This document shows positions 1-6,339 of a DNA stretch of 12,164 nucleotides, one piece after another. The notes under the pieces were generated by a model. It saw only the letters and a list, made by a program, of their open reading frames with translations, was not told the origin of the DNA and ran no database searches. Position numbers and translations under genes: made by a program. Source of the DNA: an uncultured Eubacteriales bacterium. Lineage in GTDB: Bacteria; Bacillota; Clostridia; Oscillospirales; Ruminococcaceae. Each line of letters opens with the position of its first letter. Position 1 is the stretch's first letter. The DNA is taken from the NCBI GenBank assembly GCA_900318545.1, contig ONLC01000055.1, positions 1 to 12,164 on the forward strand, given 5' to 3'.

Positions 1-11
1 CTCCGCTCCGA

Positions 12-80
12 ACGAGACTCTGTCTCGTGCTCTGTTTAGGGCTCTGCCCTAAAAACCCGCAAGCCGCTATCGTCCGGCTT
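12..80. repeat. Three tandem small hairpins in non-coding DNA
   Basis: Three perfect inverted repeats follow one another: ACGAGAC/GTCTCGT (12-18 and 22-28, loop TCT), TTTAGGGC/GCCCTAAA (35-42 and 46-53, loop TCT) and AAGCCG/CGGCTT (61-66 and 75-80). The first two share the same three-base loop. No long T run follows any of them on the plus strand, so they do not look like a plain terminator. They lie just upstream of the diverged repeat at 121-183, and a similar hairpin-then-repeat order recurs at 10496-10645. Function is unknown; an interspersed intergenic repeat or a structured RNA are both possible. Confidence 0.6.
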
Positions 81-120
81 GGCGAACTCTTTTCTTAATT
101 CCTTGGCATTCTATTATTAC

Positions 121-183
121 TTAGCTTGCACTATTTTTCTTTGCGGTCAGGGTAAGAGAAGCTTCAAACAAAGGTGCGTCGCG
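121..183 (+). repeat. Dispersed intergenic repeat, copy 1
   Basis: This segment aligns by eye with 10556-10621 in the same orientation. Shared blocks are TGCGGTCA, CAAACAAA and CGTCGCG. Over the best 45 bases about three quarters match, with one gap, and nearly all differences are transitions. It lies downstream of the terminator of the minus-strand esterase gene. A short GCCG/CGGC hairpin (188-197) follows it. No start codon with a ribosome binding site makes a convincing peptide here. It is probably a non-coding repeat family; its identity is not recognised. Confidence 0.55.
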
Positions 184-213
184 TATTAGCCGTGCGGCGA
201 GCACTGCCCTCTA

Positions 214-249
214 CAAAAAAACAGCCGCTGTACTGTGACAACGGCCGTT
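214..249 (-). terminator. Intrinsic terminator of the esterase gene
   Basis: On the minus strand a 12-pair stem with two G-U pairs (249-238 with 231-220, six-base loop 237-232) is followed by a run of T (complement of the A run from 215). It begins 17 bases after the stop codon of the esterase tail frame, so it ends that transcript. Confidence 0.85.
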
Positions 250-265
250 CTTGTGTATTCAGATA

Positions 266-733
266 TTAGTCGTGCTTCTTTGCTGTTACGATTGCTGCTC
301 CTGCAATTGCTACGCCTGCAAGTGCCAGCATTGCTCCTGTCGATGGGTTGCTTGTCGTGCTTGCTGCCGCTGCCTTCGACGATGAATCAGCTGCCTTGGA
401 TTCTGCTGCCTTTGACTCAGCCGCAGAGCTGCTCTCCTGTGCTTCCTCGCTGCTCTCTGCCTCAGACTCGGACTCGGACTCTGTATTCTCCTCAGGCTCC
501 TTCTCTTCGTCCTCAGGTGCATTTACAAACTCAGCATCATCAGCCTTGTCTCTGTTAGCCATGCCCTGCTCTTTTAACTCGGTAACTTCCCAGCCGAGAT
601 CCTCTTTCATGAAATCGACCAGCTCTCCGGCTGCGAGAATGTGTGAACCCTCTGCCGGGTGATAATCAGAGCCGTAGCCAAAGTCATCACTGTCCTGTAA
701 AGAAAGCTCATGAACAAAGATGTTGGTGTCAGG
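266..733 (-). pseudogene. C-terminal part of the broken acetylesterase: catalytic His and wall-anchor tail
   Basis: This frame is open from just after a TGA at 734-736 and continues the esterase gene that reads from 1665 in another frame. It has no good start codon or ribosome binding site of its own; the first ATG (610) falls inside the catalytic domain. It encodes the missing SGNH block (GYGSDYHP, with the catalytic Asp and His), then the last helix (VDFMKEDLGW). A Ser/Glu/Ala-rich linker of about 70 residues follows, including a short Ser-Glu repeat. The end is NPSTG, a hydrophobic stretch of about 17 residues, and a tail of KKHD. That layout is a sortase-type sorting signal, though not the classical LPXTG. 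It makes sense only joined to the upstream frame. Either the gene is a pseudogene, or the break is an assembly error, or the product is made by frameshifting; the first two are likelier. Confidence 0.75.
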
Positions 734-1665
734 TCATTTCCCATAAGGCCGAGGACACACTCGATAGCTGCATCAGGGTTGTTCTTTCTTACTGTCTTGA
801 GGAAATCAACATATCCGTCAACAAACTCTGCACACTTTGCCTCATCTTTCTTTGTGTAGGAGCTGTCATTCTGACCGAGGTTGATAACTACTGCCTCAGG
901 CTGATACTCGGAGAAATCCCACTCAAGGTCAGAGGGGTTCTGTCCGTCGATCCAGTTCCAGGTAAAGCAAAGGTTCTCATAGTAGTTAGGTGCAAGAAGC
1001 GTGTCGTTCTTGTCAGCACCGTTTGTATAGCCAGAGATAACGCCCGTTCCGCTTACGGAAACGAAGCTGTAATCAGCGTCAAATGCGCCTGCTGTAAGAT
1101 AAGCATAAGTTTTTGCAGCGTTCTCGTTCTTTGTGGAGAAGCTCTCCTTCAGGCTGCCGTCTGCACCGTAGCCGCAGGTGATTGAGTCACCGATAAACTC
1201 GATAGAATGCTCCTTAGCCTCTGTAGGTGCGATAGTTGTGCCTTTCTCGACCTCAATGCTGTCGATAACAAGAACAGAGTTTGCACTCTCGGAAAGCTTA
1301 ACAAGCTTTACAACATTCTCGCCTTCACCGAGCGGAACGTCAACAACAGGGTTAGAAGCCTTAGGGCTTGTATTACCGATAGCAGCAAGCTCTCCGTTTA
1401 CATAAACTGCAAGTCTTGCTGTCTGGCTCTTGAGAAGATTAAATCTTACAGATGAACCTGTAGCCTTGAACTCAACTCCGCCTGCACTCCATGGCACCCA
1501 AAGAGCACCGTTCTGATATGTTGTTCTTCCGATGAGCTTTACGTTCTCAGCTGTCGGCTCGAACTCCTGGTAGCCCTTCTTTGCTGCACTTGCAGGAAGA
1601 GCAAACATAGCTGCTGCGATAGCCGCACTTGTAAAGCCTGCGAAGATCCTTTTTGTAAGTTTCAT
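607..1665 (-). CDS. Secreted CE2-type acetylesterase, N-terminal part (frameshifted at its 3' end)
   Basis: The product resembles carbohydrate esterase family 2, which removes acetyl groups from plant polysaccharides such as xylan and mannan outside the cell. Residues 1-27 are a signal peptide (basic start, hydrophobic core, ASA cleavage site). Residues of about 35-140 form the beta-sandwich domain of this family. The SGNH hydrolase domain starts near residue 152, with GDSIT at 159-163 (nucleophile Ser161) and GQND at 264-267. From about residue 313 (near 733) the frame is wrong: the last 40 residues do not fit the family, while the expected Asp-His block lies in the overlapping frame at 266-733. 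The family normally has about 15-20 more residues between GLMGND and the His block, so a small deletion plus frameshift is likely. As read, the product lacks its catalytic His. The start is supported by AAAGGAAG upstream. The CE2 call is by recognition, not a search. Confidence 0.75.
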   Translation of the reverse strand: MKLTKRIFAGFTSAAIAAAMFALPASAAKKGYQEFEPTAENVKLIGRTTYQNGALWVPWSAGGVEFKATGSSVRFNLLKSQTARLAVYVNGELAAIGNTSPKASNPVVDVPLGEGENVVKLVKLSESANSVLVIDSIEVEKGTTIAPTEAKEHSIEFIGDSITCGYGADGSLKESFSTKNENAAKTYAYLTAGAFDADYSFVSVSGTGVISGYTNGADKNDTLLAPNYYENLCFTWNWIDGQNPSDLEWDFSEYQPEAVVINLGQNDSSYTKKDEAKCAEFVDGYVDFLKTVRKNNPDAAIECVLGLMGNDLTPTSLFMSFLYRTVMTLATALIITRQRVHTFSQPESWSIS

Positions 1666-1690
1666 ATTGATTACTTCCTTTCAGATAATA

Positions 1691-1708
1691 GTCATCTGTT
1701 TATATGAC
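1691..1708. promoter_or_regulatory. Short inverted repeat in the esterase leader
   Basis: GTCAT and ATGAC (1691-1695 and 1704-1708) are separated by eight bases, between the -10 element of the esterase promoter and its ribosome binding site. It could be a small operator, or it could be chance, as the arms are only five bases. Confidence 0.25.
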
Positions 1709-1725
1709 ATTTGCATACATATTAA

Positions 1726-1754
1726 TATATAGCATAATTTTATTCTTTTTTCAA
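1726..1754 (-). promoter_or_regulatory. Sigma-A promoter of the esterase gene
   Basis: On the minus strand TTGAAA (1754-1749), a 17-base spacer and TATATA (1731-1726) fit the sigma-A consensus. It leaves a leader of about 55 bases before the ATG at 1665. The surrounding DNA is very AT-rich. Confidence 0.7.
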
Positions 1755-1863
1755 GTATTTGGGACATTTCCCTGATATTTTCAGCACTAATCACAAATAC
1801 GCACTCTTTTATTTAGGAACTATACATAAATTCGTACAGCTTTCAGCAGATGACCTTTAGTTC

Positions 1864-1892
1864 TTGACAATTCAACTAAAAAGGAATATAAT
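1864..1892 (+). promoter_or_regulatory. Consensus sigma-A promoter of the cyclophilin gene
   Basis: TTGACA (1864-1869), a 17-base spacer and TATAAT (1887-1892) match the consensus at all twelve positions. It lies about 50 bases before the ATG at 1942, so strong constitutive expression is expected. It diverges from the esterase promoter about 110 bases away. Confidence 0.9.
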
Positions 1893-1941
1893 ATTTACTG
1901 TTGAATTTATCCCCTTAATGAGAAAGGAAAGGTAATCGGGA

Positions 1942-3174
1942 ATGAAAATAACAAAAATACTGAAAACAGCAGCGCTGACAGCTGCCTGTGTAATGAGCAT
2001 AGGTCTTTTCGCTGCCTGCGGAGATTCAGACAGCTCCTCGGCAGCAGATTCAAAGACAAGCTCTGCGGCAGCTTCTTCGGGATCAAAGGAGGGCAGCTTT
2101 GTTATAACTCTTTATGCTGACAAGGCTCCTATCACCTGCGAAAACTTCGAGAAGCTTGTAAAGGACGGCTTTTATGACGGTCTGACTTTCCATAGGATAG
2201 TTGACGACTTCTGTGCTCAGGGCGGCGACCCGAACGGTGACGGAACAGGCGGCTCTGAGGAAAAGATCAAGGGTGAATTCTCAGAGAACGGAGTAGAGAA
2301 TGATCTCAGCCATACAGAGGGTGTTGTTTCTATGGCAAGATCGCAGGATATGGACAGTGCATCATCACAGTTCTTTGTATGTCTGAGCGACAAGTACACA
2401 AGTGTGCTTGACGGAAAATATGCAGCCTTCGGAAAGGTCACCGAAGGACTTGATGTGGTCAAGGACTTCCAGAACGTTGAAAGAACGACAGGCGGTGACG
2501 GAGCACAGTCATATCCGATACAGCCGATAACCATAGTAAAGGCAGAAATGATCGATGATGACGAGGACGGAAACCACAGAGCACAGTTTACAGTTTCATA
2601 CACTACAGGCGCAAAAGAGGTAAACCCCGATGACTACACCGAGCAGACCGCTGAGTTCACAGCAGTTCTCTACAAGGACAAGGCACCTATCACCTGCGAG
2701 AATTTTGAGAAGCTTGTAGGTGACGGCTTCTATGACGGGCTCACCTTCCACAGGATAATCGAGGACTTTGTAATGCAGGGCGGCGACCCAAACGGTGACG
2801 GCACAGGCGGAGCCGAGGAAAAGATCAAGGGCGAGTTCTCGGAGAACGGAGTAGAGAATGACCTCAGCCACACAAAGGGCGTGCTCTCAATGGCAAGGGC
2901 ATCGGCAGACCCTGACAGTGCTTCCTCACAGTTTTTCATCTGCCTGAGCGATAAAGACACTGCTATGGACGGCAAGTATGCTGCATTCGGCAAGATAGCA
3001 GAGGGTATGGACGAGATCGATAAGATCGCTCTTGTGGAAAAGCAGAAGGGCACTGACAATTACCTCTCCGAGCCTGTAATGCCTGTAACTATACAGAAGG
3101 CAGAGATCGTTGACCCTGATGCTGACGGAAACACTCAGGTGAAGTTCACGGTTTCATATTACACAGCTAAATAA
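1942..3174 (+). CDS. Lipoprotein with two cyclophilin-type peptidyl-prolyl isomerase domains
   Basis: Cyclophilins catalyse cis-trans isomerisation of peptide bonds before proline and help fold exported proteins. Residues 1-25 are a lipoprotein signal with lipidated Cys26 (FAAC), followed by a Ser/Ala-rich linker to about residue 48. Two cyclophilin domains follow, about 51-205 and 237-390. Each has FHRI (catalytic Arg85 and Arg271), a QGGDPNGDGTGG loop (Gln93 and Gln279), and SQFF. The Trp that binds cyclosporin in human CypA is missing from both copies, and the position of CypA His126 is Tyr in both. Short similar segments (NHRAQFTVSY and NTQVKFTVSY) end each half, so the whole unit was duplicated. 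The start is set by AGGAAAGG nine bases upstream. The product should sit on the outer face of the membrane. Most bacterial cyclophilins have one domain, so the length is about twice the usual. Confidence 0.9.
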   Translation: MKITKILKTAALTAACVMSIGLFAACGDSDSSSAADSKTSSAAASSGSKEGSFVITLYADKAPITCENFEKLVKDGFYDGLTFHRIVDDFCAQGGDPNGDGTGGSEEKIKGEFSENGVENDLSHTEGVVSMARSQDMDSASSQFFVCLSDKYTSVLDGKYAAFGKVTEGLDVVKDFQNVERTTGGDGAQSYPIQPITIVKAEMIDDDEDGNHRAQFTVSYTTGAKEVNPDDYTEQTAEFTAVLYKDKAPITCENFEKLVGDGFYDGLTFHRIIEDFVMQGGDPNGDGTGGAEEKIKGEFSENGVENDLSHTKGVLSMARASADPDSASSQFFICLSDKDTAMDGKYAAFGKIAEGMDEIDKIALVEKQKGTDNYLSEPVMPVTIQKAEIVDPDADGNTQVKFTVSYYTAK

Positions 3175-3196
3175 AGATAGGCACAAAAAAGGACTG

Positions 3197-3229
3197 AAGC
3201 ACCGCAGGAGATATTCTGCGGTGCTTTTT
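3197..3229 (+). terminator. Intrinsic terminator after the cyclophilin gene
   Basis: AAGCACCGCAG and CTGCGGTGCTT form an 11-pair stem (3197-3207 and 3216-3226) with an eight-base loop and a T run to 3229. On the other strand a T run lies a little further out (complement of 3185-3190), so it may also stop azlD transcripts arriving from the right. Confidence 0.9.
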
Positions 3230-3255
3230 GCATTATCCAGATTACGATATGTACC

Positions 3256-3278
3256 GCCTCAAACTACAGCTTTGAGGC
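3256..3278 (-). other. Hairpin over the azlD stop codon
   Basis: GCCTCAAA and TTTGAGGC (3256-3263 and 3271-3278) are perfect arms around a seven-base loop that contains the azlD stop codon. No T run follows, so it is not a normal terminator. It may protect the 3' end of the mRNA. Confidence 0.5.
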
Positions 3279-3572
3279 TATCAGCTCTGTCAGAAAGGCT
3301 GCTCCGCCTGCTGTGAGGGCAACTGTTATAAGCGAGCGTCCGAAATAGGCAGGTATCAGGCAGCAGGCAAAGCCCACGGCTGCCGAGAGCGTACTGCCCG
3401 TTGAATAAAACACCGCAGGCACGGTCATAGCACCGAGGACTGCGTAAGGAACATAGTAAAGGAAGCTCTTCACAAAGGGGGAGCTTATCTTTTTTCTGAA
3501 CGCCACAAAGGGCACCATTCTTACCAGATAGGTCACGCCTGCCATAACGAGAAGAAGTATCGCAAATCTCAT
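3264..3572 (-). CDS. azlD: AzlD-family branched-chain amino acid exporter subunit
   Basis: This 102-residue hydrophobic protein has the AzlD pattern: an N-terminal helix leading into TYLVRMVPFVAFRKK (residues about 14-28), then about three further helices. AzlD is the small partner of AzlC; together they export branched-chain amino acids and analogues such as 4-azaleucine. Length matches the family (about 100-110). Its ATG overlaps the azlC stop by four bases (3569-3572), so the two are translationally coupled and probably made in equal amounts. The substrate is inferred from the family only. Confidence 0.85.
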   Translation of the reverse strand: MRFAILLLVMAGVTYLVRMVPFVAFRKKISSPFVKSFLYYVPYAVLGAMTVPAVFYSTGSTLSAAVGFACCLIPAYFGRSLITVALTAGGAAFLTELIASKL

Positions 3573-4303
3573 TCAGCACTTCCCTCCTCTTCGTCTTTGA
3601 CAGGAAACAGTATTGCTCCGAGTACTGCCGCCGCTATAGTGCAGATTATAATTGAAAAGCCCGAGGATATCCCTTTGAAGATCGGAACATACTTTATAAG
3701 GCAGCTGAGTCCTATCGCCGATGCCGCCACAACCGCAACTCCGAGAGCCTTTCTTGCGGCAGGAAAAACAATAGCGGTGAACATTCCGTAGATGACTATC
3801 CCAAGTGCATTTTTGAGCATTTCGGGCAGTATCTCTCCTGCTGCCGCACCGAGCAGCGTTCCCAGTGCCCATGCAAAATACGGCATAAGTATCAGCCCGT
3901 AAAGATAGTGCTTTGAGATATCTCCCTTGCGTGTCGAGGCTGCGGCGAAGACCTCATCTGTTATTCCGAATGAGCCTGTGAGCCTTGCAGGCAGAGTAAA
4001 GGTCTTGTCAAGCTTCTGTGAGAGAGATATGCTCATAAGTGAGTATCTCAGATTGATGATGAACTGCGCCATAGCCATTTCAATAAGTGAGCCGCTGCCT
4101 GCTATAACAGCAAGACCTGCCACCTGCCCTGCCGAGGTAAGGTTCGCCATTGAGATAAGCACTGCCTGCAAAACAGACAAGCCGTCAGACACTGCCATTA
4201 TTCCGAAGCCGAACGACACCGACAGGTATCCCAGTGCTATCGGGATAGAGTCTCTGATGCCTGCAAGCAGGTCTTTTTTTGTTTCAGAGTTCAAGCCTAT
4301 CAC
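3569..4303 (-). CDS. azlC: AzlC-family branched-chain amino acid permease
   Basis: The large subunit of the AzlCD exporter, 244 residues. Family marks include LSVSFGFGIMAV (about 27-38), a region around LTSAGQ (55-60), INLRYSLM (83-90) and GITDEVFAAA (113-122). Several hydrophobic helices and a charged C-terminus (KDEEEGSAE) follow. Translation starts at a GTG (4303-4301) that overlaps the TGA of the upstream gene in the sequence GTGA; no separate ribosome binding site is needed if ribosomes re-initiate. Length is normal for the family. No Lrp-type regulator, as found next to azlC in Bacillus subtilis, is present in the window. Confidence 0.88.
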   Translation of the reverse strand: MIGLNSETKKDLLAGIRDSIPIALGYLSVSFGFGIMAVSDGLSVLQAVLISMANLTSAGQVAGLAVIAGSGSLIEMAMAQFIINLRYSLMSISLSQKLDKTFTLPARLTGSFGITDEVFAAASTRKGDISKHYLYGLILMPYFAWALGTLLGAAAGEILPEMLKNALGIVIYGMFTAIVFPAARKALGVAVVAASAIGLSCLIKYVPIFKGISSGFSIIICTIAAAVLGAILFPVKDEEEGSAE

Positions 4304-4908
4304 TTCCAGTTTTTATTCAGTACCGAGACCAGCAGCCTCACCAGAGCCGCAGTCCCGAAGGCGGAGCCCAATATCACCACTAGCCACATCACAGACATAA
4401 AGAAGGGCTGCTCGTAAACATAGAGAAAGGGATAGGGTCCGTGGACTTTTTTCAAAAGGTTAAGGATGATCAGAGCTGTCGCATAAGCGACAGTGAATGA
4501 AAAAGCGATCAGAAGCTCTTTTCTGCCAAGGGCGTGCAGCTTGTCAAAAAACAGGAGCGACACTATTGCAAGTATCGGACAGATGATATGGTGGCCAAGA
4601 TTAGCACCCTTATAAAGAAGTCTGGCAGGGTCTCCGTGCTTTGCCTCCATAGGCAGGAGCACGAGCATCACCACTAAGAAAGTGACTGTCAGGCAGACAG
4701 TCGCAGTATAGCGGAAGGTCGATACCCACAAGGGGGGCTTCCCTCCCCCGACAGCATATCCGACATAAAGTGCAGAGCTTATAAGTCCCATAATATTGCT
4801 GAGCACTGTGTAAAACACAAGAGCCCTTATCCCTGAGTGTTCGAAAGCTAAGTAACAGCTTATCAGCTCCAGTACAACTATCAGGGAATTGAGTATGATC
4901 GCAGTCAT
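4300..4908 (-). CDS. Six-helix membrane protein, Pr6Pr / FAR-17a-AIG1-like
   Basis: A 202-residue membrane protein with about six helices (near residues 5-25, 31-52, 66-87, 105-122, 132-153 and 169-190). Two conserved-looking spots recall the Pr6Pr / FAR-17a-AIG1 superfamily: YTVLSN in helix 2 (Thr34) and GANLGHH before helix 4 (His106, His107). In the human AIG1 and ADTRP proteins a Thr and a His form the active site of a membrane hydrolase acting on fatty acid esters of hydroxy fatty acids. Whether the bacterial proteins act likewise is not known. The start at 4908 is chosen over an upstream ATG at 4947 because AAGGAG lies at 4920-4915, and because 4947 falls inside the serS terminator. It overlaps azlC by four bases and so leads this operon. 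Its link to amino acid export is unknown. Confidence 0.7.
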   Translation of the reverse strand: MTAIILNSLIVVLELISCYLAFEHSGIRALVFYTVLSNIMGLISSALYVGYAVGGGKPPLWVSTFRYTATVCLTVTFLVVMLVLLPMEAKHGDPARLLYKGANLGHHIICPILAIVSLLFFDKLHALGRKELLIAFSFTVAYATALIILNLLKKVHGPYPFLYVYEQPFFMSVMWLVVILGSAFGTAALVRLLVSVLNKNWK

Positions 4909-4926
4909 TTTAGTCTCCTTGAAATG

Positions 4927-4964
4927 AAAAATCAGACCCCTCGCCAAAGCGTTGGTAAGGGGTC
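4927..4964 (-). terminator. Intrinsic terminator of serS, directly before the next operon
   Basis: On the minus strand GACCCCTTACC (4964-4954) and GGCGAGGGGTC (4945-4935) pair around an eight-base loop, with one G-U pair and one mismatch, followed by TGATTTTT. It begins 18 bases after the serS stop and ends only about 20 bases before the next start codon. Confidence 0.8.
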
Positions 4965-4981
4965 GGGTCTGTGCGGTAGTA

Positions 4982-6265
4982 TTACTTGGTTATCTTGTCC
5001 TTGCCGCCCATATACATTCTGAGGGGCTCAGGGATATTTACTGTGCCGTCAGCGTTGAGGTTGTTCTCAAGGAAGGCGATAAGCATTCTCGGAGGAGCAA
5101 CAACGGTGTTGTTAAGGGTGTGAGCAAAGTACTTGCTGCCGTCAGCGCCCTTTATCCTGATGCCGAGTCTTCTTGCCTGAGCGTCACCGAGGTTAGAGCA
5201 TGAGCCTACCTCAAAGTACTTCTTCTGTCTGGGGCTCCATGCCTCAACATCACAGCTCTTTACCTTCAGGTCAGCAAGGTCGCCCGAGCAGCACTCAAGA
5301 GTTCTTACAGGAATATCCAGTGTGCGGAAGAAGTCAACGCTGTTCTTCCAGAGCTTGTTGTACCAGTCCATAGAATCCTCAGGCTTGCAGACAACGATCA
5401 TTTCCTGCTTTTCAAACTGATGGATTCTGTAAACTCCCCTCTCCTCGATGCCGTGAGCACCTACCTCTTTTCTGAAGCAGGGCGAGTAGCTTGTAAGGGT
5501 CTTGGGAAGCTCGTCCTCGGGAATTATAGTGTCAATGAACTTACCTATCATAGAGTGCTCGGAGGTACCGATAAGGTAAAGATCCTCGCCCTCGATCTTG
5601 TACATCATGCCCTCCATCTCGGCAAAGCTCATAACGCCTGTAACAACGTTTGATCTTATCATAAACGGAGGAATATAATAGGTGAATCCCCTGTCGATCA
5701 TAAAGTCTCTTGCATAAGAAAGGATAGCGGAGTGCAGTCTTGCGATGTCGCCCTTGAGGTAGTAGAAGCCGTTACCCGAGGTTCTTCTTGCGCTGTCGAG
5801 GTCGATGCCGTCAAAGCTTTCCATAATATCAACGTGGTAAGGAACTTCAAAATCGGGCACTACAGGCTCACCGAAGCGCTCGTTTTCAACGTTCTCGCTG
5901 TCGTCCTTTCCGATCGGAACGCTGTCATCAATAATATTCGGGATAACTAGCATTCTCTCACGGACAGCATTTTTGAGCTCCTCCTCTTTCTTTTCGAGGG
6001 CTTCGAGCTCATCGCCTATTCCTGCGACCTCTGCCTTTACCTTTTCGGCTTCGTCCTTCTGACCCTTGCCCATAAGAGCACCGATCTGCTTGGACATAGT
6101 TTTTCTCTTGTTTCTGAGCTCGTCAGCCTTGGTCTGAGCAGCTCTGTACTCCTTGTCGAGTTCGATGACCTCATCAACGAGCTTTATTTTCTCGTCCTGG
6201 AACTTCTTTTTGATGTTCTCCTTGACGAGGTCGGGATTTGTTCTGATAAGCTTGATATCTATCAT
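4982..6265 (-). CDS. serS: Seryl-tRNA synthetase
   Basis: Charges tRNA-Ser with serine in the cytoplasm; class II enzyme. Residues of about 30-105 form the long antiparallel coiled coil that grips the tRNA variable arm. The catalytic domain shows TSEH (234-237), motif 2 from FRKE to HQFEK (264-286), and SCSN (355-358). Motif 3 is unusual: the common GSGLAVGR reads NTVVAPPR here (386-393), keeping the key Arg393. A similar proline-arginine form occurs in mitochondrial enzymes, so it is probably functional. Length (427) is normal. AAGGAGT at 6278-6272 sets the start. It has its own promoter just upstream and a terminator downstream. No T-box leader is present: only 74 bases separate it from parB. 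Confidence 0.95.
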   Translation of the reverse strand: MIDIKLIRTNPDLVKENIKKKFQDEKIKLVDEVIELDKEYRAAQTKADELRNKRKTMSKQIGALMGKGQKDEAEKVKAEVAGIGDELEALEKKEEELKNAVRERMLVIPNIIDDSVPIGKDDSENVENERFGEPVVPDFEVPYHVDIMESFDGIDLDSARRTSGNGFYYLKGDIARLHSAILSYARDFMIDRGFTYYIPPFMIRSNVVTGVMSFAEMEGMMYKIEGEDLYLIGTSEHSMIGKFIDTIIPEDELPKTLTSYSPCFRKEVGAHGIEERGVYRIHQFEKQEMIVVCKPEDSMDWYNKLWKNSVDFFRTLDIPVRTLECCSGDLADLKVKSCDVEAWSPRQKKYFEVGSCSNLGDAQARRLGIRIKGADGSKYFAHTLNNTVVAPPRMLIAFLENNLNADGTVNIPEPLRMYMGGKDKITK

Positions 6266-6299
6266 GATATTACTCCTTTATAAAATAAACTACATAATT

Positions 6300-6328
6300 A
6301 GGATAGCACTATTGACCGATTTTGTCAA
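6300..6328 (-). promoter_or_regulatory. Sigma-A promoter of serS
   Basis: On the minus strand TTGACA (6328-6323), a 17-base spacer and TATCCT (6305-6300). The -35 box lies 12 bases after the parB stop. The leader before the ATG at 6265 is about 30 bases, so no leader regulation fits. Confidence 0.75.
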
Positions 6329-6339
6329 TTAACTGTCTA

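Noticed and set aside
465..482. Tandem GACTCG repeat as a phase-variable microsatellite
   Set aside because: The unit is six bases, so changes would keep the frame; it only encodes Ser-Glu repeats in the linker.
643..1185. A 180-codon plus-strand frame opposite the esterase gene
   Set aside because: No ribosome binding site or recognisable motif; it mirrors the esterase coding strand.
6266..6339. T-box riboswitch upstream of serS, as in many Firmicutes synthetase genes
   Set aside because: The gap is only 74 bases and contains a promoter close to the start codon; there is no room for a T-box.
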